The notes under the pieces are model-generated. The model had not been told where the DNA came from. It was given only the letters and a program-made list of their open reading frames with translations, and did not search any database. 64,000 bases of DNA from Codonopsis lanceolata. Taxonomy: Eukaryota; Streptophyta; Magnoliopsida; Asterales; Campanulaceae. Positions 34,440-45,910 of the stretch are shown piece after piece (position 1 is the stretch's first letter; each line of letters begins with the position of its first letter). A program made the translations under genes and the position numbers. The stretch is taken from contig CM028381.1 of assembly GCA_013146195.2 (NCBI GenBank), forward strand, positions 100,849,002-100,913,001, read 5' to 3'.

Positions 34440-34850
34440 CTTTGTTTAGCGTTGGCTTAATATGACATTAGTGTAAATTAGTGATGGTTATCAGTCCCAG
34501 CTACCAGTACCACACCCAGCATGGAGAGAGGTTTGGGCGTGGATGTGGGTGTGGGTGGACTATACAGGCACAGACAGCCCTGTCCCTGTGAAAAGATAAA
34601 AAGGTTTTCTTTTCTCTACAACACCTACCTATTAGGCTATTAGCTGCTAAGCATTTGTCACAACCCTCGGAGGTATAACAAGATCACTACATACTCCTCG
34701 TCTTCATTCACCTCTCTTTACACCTGGGTTTCTTTTTCTTCTTTCCATAACAATCTCTTCCTGCTCCTTGCTATATAACTTCAGTCACGATTCACATAAA
34801 CCATTTTCTTCTATATTTATTAGATATACCATGAATCAACAATACTACCA
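34440..34850 (-). other. 3' UTR of the bZIP gene
   Basis: Downstream of the TGA at 34853-34851 (read on -) lies normal-GC, A/G-rich sequence without transposon ends, consistent with a 3' UTR of up to about 400 bp. The polyadenylation site was not identified. Confidence 0.45.
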
Positions 34851-37800
34851 TCAAATTGAATTTGTTCTCCCAAGAACTCGTGGCGGTCTTCGCTTCTCCA
34901 CAACAGGTATCAAGTTCTCCATGAGCTGCATGATTGGGGGAAAAAAAAAGGAAGATAAAAACACAGCTTTAAATATGTTTCTAGAAATTCGTCTTGAGGC
35001 TCTGTTTCTGTATTCCTACAGGAGTAGTGGACGCAGTCATAAACATGTCGATTTAACTTGAGCATCAAAGCAAAATTTGTCACCAGTAAAGCACAAGCAG
35101 TTTCTATTCACGATACTATACATCATTATATGATGACAACGAAGCGCAACTTAGTCGTACGCTTCACCCATACCTAATAAGTTGTGGGTTCAAGTCACCA
35201 TGAGAGTAAGAAAACCACTACTGATCCTCTTTTAAAAAAAAAAAATTAGTATCAGACATGATAATTTAGTGTTCATCAAAACCATGTTGTGCATTGTGGA
35301 CATACAAAGCGAGAGATCCACAGGTTCTCACAACCCTAGTTGGGGGTACCCTAAATATTTCTCATTCTTGATGACCTAAGTTCAACTCGTACAGATATTC
35401 CTAGGGTATAATAGACCTAAAGTTCTTTTTTTCCTTTTTGGGGCACAGAATAGACCTAACTCCATATATTGCACATTATTTAAACTTGAAACTTAAGCAT
35501 TATCACACATGTCAATTTAAAAGGGGGTAAACAAAATCTGGGGTCAAAGGCTCATAGGTTGACCCGTACCTCACAATACTAGGTCCAATATTCCAAATTT
35601 GTGCATTTTTGTCCAAAATGGAGTCTAGAAGAGCTGTGATTAGATTTTTTTGATGGAAATAAAAACATGCAAACCACATGCCACTAATGGCTAATTTAGT
35701 GATCTGATGACTGACACCGCTCATTGAACCTTGAGGGTGCTCTAGTACACTTTCTATCTTTTTGTGGGGCTAAAGTATAATGTTTAAACAAAAAATGATC
35801 TGAATACACGGCTTGCATCAGCTGACGAGTAAGAGCACCTGCCTGTCATGCATTTGTCAGGCAGTGTCCGCTAAAGGTTTCGCCTCAAAATCTACCAGCC
35901 TGAGTAGTGAGAACACCTGAAAAGAAGGCCTGCTTGCAATTGCTCCTCCCACACAACCACCAGGCTTCTCCTCCAAGTATGTCCCCTTCAACCAGACCAA
36001 AGGAATTGCCTTTCTGAGGATACTAAAAAAAACTACATGTCCACATGTAAGAACCAAGGGGTGGAGGACAATGGTGGTTCCATGCTGCTCAGAGGAGGGA
36101 AAAACCATTGGTGCACCAGGACCTAAGTTCTGAATCTAGAAAACCAACTTAAGTCTTTTACCTAGACAAACCAAGTTCTGAATCTAGAAAACCAACTTAA
36201 ACTTTAGACAAATTTTATGTGTCAAGCTCACGTTCTGAATTTACTTGGTAACCAAAGTGCATCAAAGTATGTCTTCTACTCGAGATAAACTAGAGCCAAC
36301 AGAAAAGGTGTAAGCACTCCACATCTAAAATGAAATGCAAAAGGATTTGATCATAACTATCCCTCTCTTAGCTATGTAACTGGATGATAATAGCATACTT
36401 GCAGCTTGATCTAATCATTGAAGCACTTGTTGGCTGTTGCAGCAATGTGAAGTGTTACTCTATGGAACATAACGGATCTGATGGATTAAAACTGTTGGAC
36501 AAGTATAGTAGAAACACTAAAGCATGCATGCAGTTTCATGGCTGCACTGACATGACATTTGTAAGCGTATGTTCTTCTGAATCCCAGTAGATAAGAAGCC
36601 CGTCAAGTGTGTCTTGTTTGCTTTAATACTCCAATTACTATATAAAACCATGTGTGCAGGACCCTTAATATGGTCCAACGAAAAGAATTACAGAATATAA
36701 GTTGACGTGGCCTAATTCGTTTCAGCAGAGTAGTTGTAAAACAAACAGAAAACAAGTGGCTGCTACCTTAAACACACAGCAATTTTAAAATGATCACCGT
36801 ATGTACTCTAGTAACCACTGACAAGAAAAGGAAGGGATACCATTCTTGCAAGATACGACAAGCCAAAATTTTGATGAGTATAAGCAACACACTAGGGTAA
36901 TATTTGTTAAAATATTTGAATTGCAATTTCAAAGTAATCAACTGGAGCTAGTGATGACAGAACTCTCATGACACAAAAATCTGTGACAGAGAGACTATTG
37001 GTATTCAAGTTGATTCCATCTTTGAAGCAAACACGTATGCCACAGTAGAACCAAAATATTCATAGCTTTTTCAACCATATTCTAAATAATTTTAAGAAAG
37101 GCTGTATATTACAAGGATTTTTCCCAGTAATTTCCAACTACATTTGGCATTCAGGTGAACTTCTCACGTCTTATAGCCCCTTAACAATTTTCCACTGAAA
37201 ACAGTATAGCATTTAGAATTCAAACCAGTGGTAAGGGCAATAGGTCAACATTTTTGGTGAAACGCTGGTGGCTTGTGTTCAACAATACATAATTTGCTCC
37301 ATGGTCATTTGGCGGACTCGGGCATGTAATCATCTGGTAGAGGTACTCGAGTCTTTTTAAATATTTTATGGGTTTTATTGGCCACTTATCATCATAAATA
37401 AGATAACTGTACACTTTAACGTGCAAAGCTACAGTTACAAGTAACATGTGAGTCATGAAATCGTGCTCTAAAGTTATTACCCTTGATGCAGTGTATGTAC
37501 AGAAGCATGGCGCAAACATCTCATGATCAATTTTCAAATATAAGTGTTTGCATGCATTTCAAAATTTTTAAAAATAAGTAAAAATCATATGGTTTTCAAT
37601 TCATTTGGCATCAGCATAAGGTGCTAGTATGAAATGACATCATCCCCCTTTGCACAGCAGCCGAATGTCAGTGTACATGGTTTAGTGGACAACATGTCAA
37701 CATCTATCAGAATCACCTATGAGCTTTAGGTGAGCCAAGTCAGCTCGAGGGAGCGACTAAAACAAGCCGACTCGAGTCCACTCGATTTCTAAAACGAGCG

Positions 37801-40800
37801 TATGCGGATCCTCAAATCCGAGCTCATCAAGTTTCGCAAGAAGAACCGTGCTAAGTGGTACCCGACTCCTTAAAATAGCGAGTCGACTCGAACTTGGCTC
37901 AACTCGGTTAGTGTGTACATATCTATTAGATTATCTGATTTCTTATATTCTGAGTCTGAATTTCTTTTATTATCTCAGTCTATCGTCTTTCCCCAGCCAC
38001 CCAACTTACCTAGTCAAGTATGCCTTGTGTTCCTGTTGGTGCCTACCTTTGGGACTTGAGAGTGTAAATCAGAACCACCGAACCACATAACCAAACCAAA
38101 CCAGTCGGTTTGGTTCGGTTTTGATTTCAAAAAATGAAAAACCACTTGGTTCAGTTGACGATTTTTGGTATTGAACCGAACCAAATAAACCTATATATTT
38201 TTATTTATTTATTTTATAATGTACTCCCTCCGTCCCTAAATTATCGTTCTTCTTTCCTTTTTCATCCGTCCCAAAATAATTGTCCAGTTTGAAACTTACC
38301 TTTTAAGAACATCACTTTTATCACTTTACCTTTACTTTTTCACTCTACTTTAATTATGAGCCACATACATGTGAGTTTTAAAGAAAACTACACATTAAAC
38401 CAATATAAATAATCAAGTCAATTGTTTTTTCTTAATCCGTGCGCCGGATCAACTAGGACGATAATTTAAAGACGGAGGGAGTATATTATATATCATTTGT
38501 CAACTATTCTAAACTTTTAGATCATCTTGATTTAGTCATATATAATATATATATACATACTAAACCAAACAAAATCTTGATTATTGGAGTACTATTATTT
38601 CTTCCATTGTTTGTGTTTATTTTGGAACTTATATTGTAACCTTTATGATAATTTTATTTTACTAGGTTATTATCTAATTTTGATGTTAATTCCAGATTAA
38701 AATCTTATTTTTATTCTTATTCCTAATTATTTATGGTTAAGTTGATTAAAAGCAATTTACATAAACTACAAAACCGAACCGAACCCAGTGGTTCGGTTCC
38801 GGGTCCGGGTCGGAATTTTTGAAACCGATTGGGGGCGGTTCCGTTCAATTTTTGTGGTTGATTTTTCATCTTCAAGAACAGACTACAGAGTATAAAGATT
38901 GATAAAGGAGAATAGAGACTGATTCTATGTACCATTGAACGTAAATAGGCGAAGGCGACCATAGGTTAGCCTTACACCTCTAAGGACTAAGGGTATAATT
39001 GGGCTGGTTACTAAGCAATTTTCATTTGGGCCAAGTATTCAGCTTAAAATTAAGTTATTTTAGCTGGGCCGAATGTGAGCGAGTCTACTCGATCCCTCGA
39101 CTCCACTCGAGTTGACTCAACTCCTCAGCTTGAGCTCATGAGCTACTTGAGAGCTTCCATGAGTCGAGTATTTAGAGGCCCTCAATAGTCCGGTTCGAGC
39201 TCGAGTAAGCTCAAATCGGCTACTTCTTTGGCGAGCCAGGCTCAAGCTTGAGGAGTACTCGGCTCCGCTCACCCACAGCTCTACACCCTATGACTGTTAG
39301 TAGTGAAACCATTGTTCTCCATCTTTTCCTCTTATCCAATATATATCATATATGTAGTTAGCACTGGAAAGGCCTACATACAGAGTCAACTTCATATCAT
39401 GTACTGACGACATGAAATGCACACATATATAGAGAAGATTGAAGCACAAAAGAGGGGGATGTGGAAAATAAGCTGATTTTTCAGTTAGTGTAATAGTTTA
39501 CAGCATTTCGCAAAAGCCAGACATCAGTGCAGAATGTTTGGAATTGTACCTGCTTATATCTCTCCCTTGTCCGCTCCTCCTGCAATCAAAATTTCTAAAG
39601 TTAGGACTTTTTTATAATTAGTTCGAGCATAACAATAAAAAAACATCTTCATGCAAGAGAACTAGCTGAATGGAACTGTTGATCCGCAATTTGTCATTTT
39701 CTATTGAAATCACAAGCAGTATAATGCAGGTAACTGAATAGAACAGGGACACATCAACAAACAGAGAAGGGTTAAGCATAATATTTGGGCTTCCAGATTC
39801 AAAACTGCAAGTTATCCAGTATGTTGGAAAGGTTTAAAAACTCAAACTAAGCATATAACAGTCCAGAATCTCATATGAGCCAAGGACAGAATACGAAATT
39901 ATACGAACTCTAAATAGCCAAATCTGTTGATGAACAATAAAACAAGTGACGCGTGTATCTATGTTGAAATAGAATGTGTATAACCAGATCGGCAGGACAG
40001 CAACGACTGCCAATCTCTCCTAAAATAAAGATAAGAATTATTCAGTTAAGTCCATGTACCATCTCCTAGTTACGAGTGACATGGCCATTCCGTGGAGGAG
40101 TGTTTGGAAGGTAAGGGCTCCACCTAGAGTGAGGTTCTTTATGTGGGAAGCTGCCCTTGAAGCCATCTTAACAGGAGAAAATTTGAGGAAGCGAAAGAAA
40201 ATCTATACTAACTGGTGTTTTATGTGTAAGAGGGACGAAGAAAGTGCAAATCACCTTCTGATCCACTGCTCTTTCGCTGGGGAGATTTGGAACTATGTGC
40301 TGAATTTATTCAATGTTACTTGGGTGATGCCAAATTCGATCAAACAACTCCTCCTGTGCTAGACCCTATATAAGCATAAAAGGAAAAACAGTGTTTGGGA
40401 TACTGCTCGGTTGGCTGTGCTGAGCCATTTGGAAAGAAAGGAACCTTAGAGCTTTCAAAAACAAGGAAAAGACCTTGGAAGAAATCAAAAATCAAATTCT
40501 GAAGCTGCTATTTTTTTGGTGTTGGGTGGCGTTCTCGCAAGGTGCTAATCCTTTTGTAGATTTTGTGGATAATATTTTTGGTAGTTAGTGGGGTCTCAAT
40601 GTCTTCTCCAGGTGTATACAAGACGCTTCACCTCTTTTGAAGCAGTTTTAATTTATCTATCTTACTTATCAAAAAAAAAAAGACAGTAACAACTGAGAAT
40701 TTGGCCCTGACTATAAAGTTAAGTGGATTTTTTGTCATCGTCCGTATTTATTTTGGTAAACACCAAAATTATTAAAGAAGGGCCTCATTTATTTGATCAC

Positions 40801-42588
40801 TGGGAAAATAGGAGTAACTAATGAATGATCCAGATTTTCTTTTAAGGAAACTAATAAGGACCTGATTTCGCTAATTTTTCCTTGCATCCATTCATCATGA
40901 TAAGTTGCATCAAATGCTACATACCTCGGCAAGGAGGCAATCCCAAATTAGAGAAAACTGAAACAAAATTTCAATGCTATGCACATTCACTTCCGGAATT
41001 CTCTCTCCCGTAGCCATGTTTAAAATTCGCTTGGCTAACAAATTAGAAATGGCACCAGATATCGGCTGAATGCTGATTAAAGTTGCGATTCCAATAACAG
41101 TTTCACAAGGTAAGTGAAGAGATTATCAAGAACATAATTTGCCCCTTTGGGAGTGTGTTGGACTATATGGAGGGAAAGAAATCATAGGGCTTTTGATAAT
41201 GAGGAAATGTTTGTCCCGGAACTGAAGAATTCTTTGATTCGTACTTTTCATTTTTGGTGCTCCAAGGCGGATCATTCTACTTCCAGTCCTAACCCTTCTC
41301 TTGTAGATTTTGTAAATAATATTGGTATCGTCTAATTATTTTGGTGATGTATACTCCTAGTGTACGAAGGACACACCAGTACATCACCTGAGTTTATGCT
41401 ATTAATTTTATCATTACTTACCAAAAAAAAATCAAGAACAAAATTCCACCCTCAATAAATGTTTGGATTTCAAAGTTTTAACCTTTAACTCCATGCGTGG
41501 GATCTTTTTTCCCCTCCCAAACTTAACAATGATAGGCTACAGAACTCAACTCCCGACTGTTAAGACACAATCTGCCACCAAACATGCAGGAGGGATGGAC
41601 TCTAGACCTTGGTTTCAAATGAAATTTGATAAAGTATTTATTAAGCTTTTCAATGTTCTTGCCGTAAAAAATGAATAAAAAAGCATGCAATTAACTACTA
41701 AATCTAAATAAGACACAACCATACCTCTTCCCTCATAAGTATAGCATTTTCCTGTTCCAATTGCGTCACCAGCGACTCCAATTCAACAGTGTAAGCCTAC
41801 GATTTTAATGAAAAAGCCAACATGCATTCATGATCCCAACCAAAAGCAAAATTCAACTCAAATAAACTAAAGTAAAATAATAAAATATTAAAGAGCACAG
41901 TCAAAACCTGCTTCCGCTCCCTCGACCGAGCAGCCGATTCTCTATTCTTAATCATCCTCCTCTGTTTCTGCTGCGTCGCCCTATCAACCGGCGGCTCCTC
42001 CACCGCTCTCCGCTTTCCCCTTGCACTTCCACCGCCGGTAGCTGGTGCGCCAACAGCCACAATTCCATTTCCAAACCCCACCGAATCCATTCCGAAACCT
42101 CCAGACGCACTTGCCGCGGATTGCATGTTAAGTCCCGGCACTTGAAACTGCGGCGCACTTATAATAGAATCCACAGCGTAACCCGGCACCGGCGCCACTG
42201 CCGACAACCTAACATCCTCCTCCCTGACAGCACCGGCCTTAGTCAAAAAATCCTCCAAAGTCATCTCCGGCTCCCGATTATCACCACTCCCGGACACGAT
42301 CTCCTTCCAAACCTCATCCACCGTCTTATTCCCCACATTCTTCGGTAAGGAAAAACTTCCTTGACTAGTCAAACCAACACCATTACCACGTGCGCCACCC
42401 TCGCCGGCGGCCGGAAAAGTCTCGGGGTCAGCGTAAATGTTTTTAAGGAGCTCGTCCATGTTCATAGAGCCAAAATTCTTGCTAGGATCGGTCTGGAGCT
42501 CAGATAGAGTGAGGGAATGTATAGAAGACTGTCGTGGCAGATCCGAATTCGCCGGTGATATAGACGCCATCACCTTCGACGACTCCAT
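34851..42588 (-). CDS. GBF4-like: Group A bZIP transcription factor (ABF/AREB/GBF4-like)
   Basis: Four exons, all phase 0: 42588-41908, 41796-41725, 39579-39550 (30 bp), 34925-34851; 285 residues. Group A bZIPs bind ABRE/G-box (ACGTG) sites and drive ABA and stress-responsive transcription in the nucleus; SnRK2 kinases phosphorylate their conserved R-x-x-S sites. Visible motifs: C1 (RQSSIHSLTLSELQ, 19-32), C2 (KTVDEVWKEI, 88-97), C3 (MTLEDFLTKAGAV, 109-121), basic region KQRRMIKNRESAARSRERKQ (208-227) with N215-x7-R223, and zipper leucines at 233, 240 and 247. Exon 3 encodes EERTRERYKQ and exon 4 LMENLIPVVEKRRPPRVLG, which join cleanly and match the GBF4-type C-terminus. The protein ends RTNSI, slightly shorter than relatives. 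Introns are 111 bp, ~2.1 kb and ~4.6 kb, the latter two loaded with transposons. The start is the first ATG, preceded by stop codons in the leader. Confidence 0.93.
35138..35245 (+). mobile_element. Second tRNA-related SINE, in bZIP intron 3
   Basis: B-box-like GGGTTCAAGTC at 35186-35196, an A-box-like GCAACTTAGTCG about 40 bp upstream, and a terminal A run (about 35234-35245) after CTGATCCTCTTTT. The sequence differs from the SINE at 28561. Target duplications are not clear. Orientation is opposite to the bZIP gene. Confidence 0.5.
35250..37720. other. Intron 3 of the bZIP gene, left part
   Basis: Normal to AT-rich intronic DNA. It holds a short direct repeat at about 36122 and 36170 (AAGTTCTGAATCTAGAAAAC). 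Small frames (35857-36108 on -, 36384-36590 on +, 37220-37537 on -) are not recognised and are probably chance. Confidence 0.5.
38057..38980. mobile_element. hAT-like element nested inside 37721-39282
   Basis: Ends TGAGAGTGTAA and TTACACCTC are inverted, with flanks TTGGGACT and TAAGGACT (6 of 8 equal). Subterminal GGTTCGGTT / AACCGAACC arrays are seen at 38096-38185 and 38770-38840. No transposase. It contains the Stowaway MITE at 38224-38481. Confidence 0.55.
38224..38481 (+). mobile_element. Stowaway MITE S1, innermost of the nest
   Basis: CTCCCTCCGTCCCTAAATTA to ATTTAAAGACGGAGGGAG with TA on both sides. Close to 12605-12861 in sequence. Confidence 0.9.
40010..40681 (+). mobile_element. 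5'-truncated L1-type LINE in bZIP intron 2
   Basis: The frame at 40024-40362 encodes the zinc-binding C-terminal domain of LINE ORF2 (zf-RVT): KVRAPPRVRFFMWEA, then C-x2-C...H-x4-C pattern in NWCFMCKRDEESANHLLIHCSF, and EIWNYVLNLF. Further degraded ORF2 sequence and a 3' UTR follow, ending TTACTTATC and poly(A). Flanks GACAGCAACGACTG (39996-40009) and GACAGTAACAACTG (40682-40695) are the target duplication (12 of 14). It is opposite in orientation to the bZIP gene. Broken and immobile. Confidence 0.85.
41140..41430 (+). mobile_element. Second, shorter LINE insertion in bZIP intron 2
   Basis: Extreme C-terminus of LINE ORF2 (frame 41147-41335: TIWRERNHRAFDNEE, SLVDFVNNIG) plus 3' UTR and tail TTACTTACC(A)n. 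Target duplication ATCAAGAACATAATT (41125-41139) and ATCAAGAACAAAATT (41431-41445), 14 of 15 equal. Same subfamily type as the LINE at 40010, about 290 bp long. Confidence 0.88.
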
Positions 42589-42780
42589 TCGCCGGATTTC
42601 TAGGACCTTCCCCGATATTTTTAATACAGAATTATCGGTATATAATTGTTACTCTCGGAGAATCGGAACAATTGATAATTCAACTCAACAATTTCTTTGA
42701 ATCCCTTGGAGCTTTGAGAGCGTGACTCTCGCGGACAGTTTGGGAGTATGCGACTGATTATACATACAGTACAGAAAAGT
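42589..42780 (-). promoter_or_regulatory. bZIP gene 5' UTR / core promoter region
   Basis: About 190 bp upstream of the ATG contain AT-rich and CTCTCT-rich sequence (GA-rich on +, 42780-42835). The TATA element and start site are not certain. Confidence 0.4.
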
Positions 42781-43054
42781 AGAGAGAGAAGTTAAAAATA
42801 GTGTAAAAGGAGTTGTAGAGAGAGAAAGTGGAGTTTGTTTTGCCCAATCGCAGGGTTGTTGGAAGATGAGACTCGCTCTGTGGTGGTTGGGTCAGTAGAG
42901 AGTAATTTTTTAAAAAAAACTTAGGAAAATGATTTAACTGAGTATTTTCTATGAATATATGAACCATCTTGATCTGATTTATCGCGTATTGATGGAATAA
43001 ATTATGAGAGATTGAGGCTTCATTATGATCGGTAAGACGGTCTCACGAAGACTT

Positions 43055-43572
43055 ACTCTTTTTTTAATGTATTACGAGTCACATTTAAAGGTTCGGGAAA
43101 AAATATACCTACATTTCTAAATAATTATTGATCGAGCACATAAAAGAAGAAAAAATAATTGATAATATTACAAATATTAATATAGTGTACACGCAACACA
43201 TTTAAAATAGAAAAAAAATAAAGGTAAAATGGTGAAATAGTTTTCCTTAAAAAAAGTTTGGAAACATGATAATTTATTTTCGAACTAACTAAAAAAATCA
43301 AAAAACAAAAATTTTTTTTTAAGAGCATGTCTCATATAAGATAGTCTTACGAATTTTAATTCATGAGACGGAGTCTCACTATTTCACAGTTCAACCGACC
43401 AAATACGGTGGGTCGGTCAAAATGATATATCTTACAAAAAATATATATGTAAGATCGTTTTACCTCAGTTTTTATTTTTTCTTAATATATGTGCTCGATC
43501 AAATAGAATAATTATTTAGAAAGAGGTGAATTTTTTTCCCAAACCTTTAAATGTAATACATTAAAAAAAAAC
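43055..43572. repeat. Long imperfect inverted repeat upstream of the bZIP gene
   Basis: Arms at about 43055-43165 and 43462-43572 are inverted copies: TTTTAATGTATTAC, CATTTAAAGGTT, TCTAAATAATTATT and GATCGAGCACAT all recur in reverse. The ~300-bp spacer includes a copy of the CGTCTTACGGATC-type repeat (43331-43455). Probably a MITE-like or foldback element; transcripts could form a hairpin. Confidence 0.65.
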
Positions 43573-43906
43573 AAGTATTTAAGAATAAAGGGAGTATGTA
43601 AATAAATAATTCTCATAAAATTTATTATAAACCGAAGTTAAGGAAAAGAAAAGAATTAGAAGATTTGTTTTCTTGAATGTGTTTTGTTCTTACGAAAGTT
43701 ACAAAAAAATAAACGTGTTCTTAAATTTTTTTGAGATACCAAATTCTACTAAAAATAAAGGATGTAAATTGATAAATAAAAAAATTGTGAAAAAAATAGT
43801 AATGGCGACACGAAAAATAAAGTAACCTCAAGCAGAAGCTGCGAGTTCGTTTTAAAAAAAACAAAGGGCAGAAGCTACTCCAATGATTTTTTTTTTTTTT
43901 TTTGTG

Positions 43907-44115
43907 TATATAAAGACGTAAAATGGAGATATTTTACATATTATATTATATACTATTATTTATTATTTATGAGTCCTTCCACTGTCAGTGTGGGTGTCTA
44001 AATTTTATTTTTATTTTGTCTATATAAAGACTCAAAATGGAGATATTTTACATATTATATTATATACTATTATTTATTATTTATTATTTATGAGTCCTTC
44101 CACTGTCACTGTGGT
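43907..44115. repeat. Recent direct tandem duplication (unit ~114 bp)
   Basis: TATATAAAGAC, AAAATGGAGATATTTTACAT and GAGTCCTTCCACTGTCA recur at a 114-bp offset (43907 and 44021). The copies are nearly identical apart from an extra TTATTTA in the second. Lies about 1.4 kb upstream of the bZIP gene. Confidence 0.85.
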
Positions 44116-44480
44116 TAAGGGTAGTTGTGTCTTTTTGAAAAGTTGGGAGGTTGACGACGTGTTGGGAGAGTAAAAGGCGAGTTTAGATTGAGGACAGACA
44201 TTATTGGGGTGAGTTATATTGAGGTGTGGGAGGTAGTATCTATGGGCTGTGGCTGAACGTACTTAAACGATGGATACGGTGTGGACCGGGGTGGCTCGAG
44301 AAGAAATGCTTTGGGCACTCCTGTGATCAATTTTTAATTATAAAAGAAAATATAAACCATGTATCATTCAGGAGTTTGCCAAGTTAGGGAGTCTTGTACT
44401 CAACCAAGAATCTAGGCATATAATCATTTCACATTTGTCCAAAAATAAAAAAGCTTGACATTTATACCAAAAAAAATAGT
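44116..44480. other. Intergenic stretch, nothing recognised
   Basis: Normal-GC DNA at 44116-44330 followed by AT-rich DNA; no coding or repeat pattern identified. Confidence 0.4.
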
Positions 44481-44481
44481 A

Positions 44482-44739
44482 CTCCCTCTGGCACTAAATA
44501 ATCATCTAAGTTGACTCGGCGCATAGTTTAAGAAAAAGTAATTGACTTGATTATTTATATTGGTTTAATGTGTAGTTTCCTTTAATGTCCATGTATATGT
44601 GGCCCATAATTAAAATAAAGTGAAAAAGTAAGGGTAAAGTGGTAAAAATGATGTTCTAAAAAGGTAAGTTTCAAAGTAAACAATTATTTTGGGACGGACG
44701 AAAAATGAAAGGAGGACGATAATTTAGGGACGGAGGGAG
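44482..44739 (-). mobile_element. Stowaway MITE S1, reverse orientation
   Basis: CTCCCTCTGGCACTAAATAA to ATTTAGGGACGGAGGGAG between TA dinucleotides; internal sequence is the reverse complement of 12605-12861. Confidence 0.9.
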
Positions 44740-44983
44740 TATCTAACAAGGTTGGCATCATATATAACTATTTAAGTGATCATTAATTATACTCAAAACA
44801 CTTTTTCTTAAACGGTGTTCCGAGTTAAAGTAAATAATATTTTAAAAACGAAGGAGTACTATTTAAGTGAGATTAGCCCAATTTATTGATAGTGACTAGT
44901 AAGAGGTGCGTCATAACAATAACCTACTCGTCCCTAATAAAAGCAGATGTGCCGTATAAAGTGAGAAGTGAGTCTCATGTGAG

Positions 44984-45085
44984 ACCGTCTTACGGATGTT
45001 AATTTGTAAGATGAAACATACTATCTCACAGCTCTGTCTACTAATGCACGATGAATCAGGTCAGAAAGATCCGTCTTACAGAACA
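44984..45085. repeat. Interspersed CGTCTTACGGATC repeat, further copy
   Basis: GACCGTCTTACGGATGTTAA at the left and GATCCGTCTTACAGAAC at the right, with CTCACAGCTC between; related to 21355-21470. Confidence 0.55.
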
Positions 45086-45138
45086 AAAAATACTGATTTT
45101 TTCTAAATTTGTACCTAAAGCGAGTATAGATATGACCA

Positions 45139-45910
45139 TAGAGCCGTCAAAATGGGTCGGGACCCGTTGGGTCAACCCAAACCGTTGCTTAAAATAGTGA
45201 GTTGGGTTGGGAAATTGACAACCCATAAAAATACGGGTCATATGGGTTGGACCCGTATGGGTCACGGGTTGAAGTTGGTTGGGTCGGGTTTTTAACGGGC
45301 TGACCCGTTTAAAGAATACTTTTTTTATTTTTTTTTATAGAGAATACATGTCTAGTATGCTTTCATTTTTGCAGAATTACCTTCCTGTAATCTTTCATTT
45401 TCTTTTATTATTATTATTTTTTTGTTTTTTGATTTACTTTTCTATATATAATAATAACAAATCTAAGGTTTATTAAATTATTATGTAGCAGTCAGTTTGG
45501 ATTATACTGATCTATGCCATCCTATATGAAGTCATGTCATGACATCCAAGGTTTTTTTAGTCATGTAAGAGGAATGTCCATAAAATGTTTGGCAGAAGTT
45601 TGAAATGAAGATTCTATTGCTTTAGTTTATTTATTTTATGTTAGCCGACAACAGTTGAGTTGGTTACTTGATTTTGAGTGGTTGTATAGTACAGGGAAGT
45701 GGAAAAACTATGAAAAATTGAAAATAAAGAAGTAGTCTTTAGGTAAGAAAAATTGGTGGGTTGACCCATCTGACCTACAACCCATGTTGGGTTGGGTTGA
45801 TGTTTTATTGACCTGTCATCTAGATGGGTCGACCCTCCCCACACCGTTATATGGTAGGTTTTCTTGATCCGTGGGTTGACCCAACCCACCAACCCGTTTT
45901 GACAGCTCTA
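45139..45910. mobile_element. Non-autonomous hAT element with perfect 8-bp target duplication
   Basis: Inverted ends TAGAGCCGTCAAAATGGGT and ACCCGTTTTGACAGCTCTA flanked by TATGACCA at 45131-45138 and 45911-45918. 772 bp, no transposase. Both subterminal regions are filled with GGGTY/RACCC motifs (45150-45310 and 45750-45895), the usual layout of hAT transposase-binding arrays. Its ends match those of the element at 58442-60031. Confidence 0.92.

Larger units (their letters stand above)
37721..39282. mobile_element. hAT-type element, outermost of a three-layer nest
   Basis: Ends are inverted: GAGCTTTAGGTGAGC on the left, GCTCACCCACAGCTCTA on the right. Flanks CACCTAT and CACCCTAT look like an 8-bp hAT target duplication with one base lost. 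Both subterminal regions carry many copies of an ACTCGA/TCGAGT core (37750-37910, 39080-39255), as in hAT transposase-binding regions. No transposase coding. It contains another hAT-like element at 38057-38980. Confidence 0.6.

Noticed and set aside
35857..36108. An 83-codon - frame within bZIP intron 3
   Set aside because: No recognisable family, and it lies in an intron between well-supported exons.
40054..40362. A stand-alone 102-residue protein-coding gene
   Set aside because: It is the zinc-binding end of LINE ORF2 in a 5'-truncated insertion with target duplication.
40921..40990. Possible extra bZIP exon on - (AG...GT bounded)
   Set aside because: The translation does not resemble any group A bZIP, and the exon 2 to exon 3 join without it gives the expected protein.
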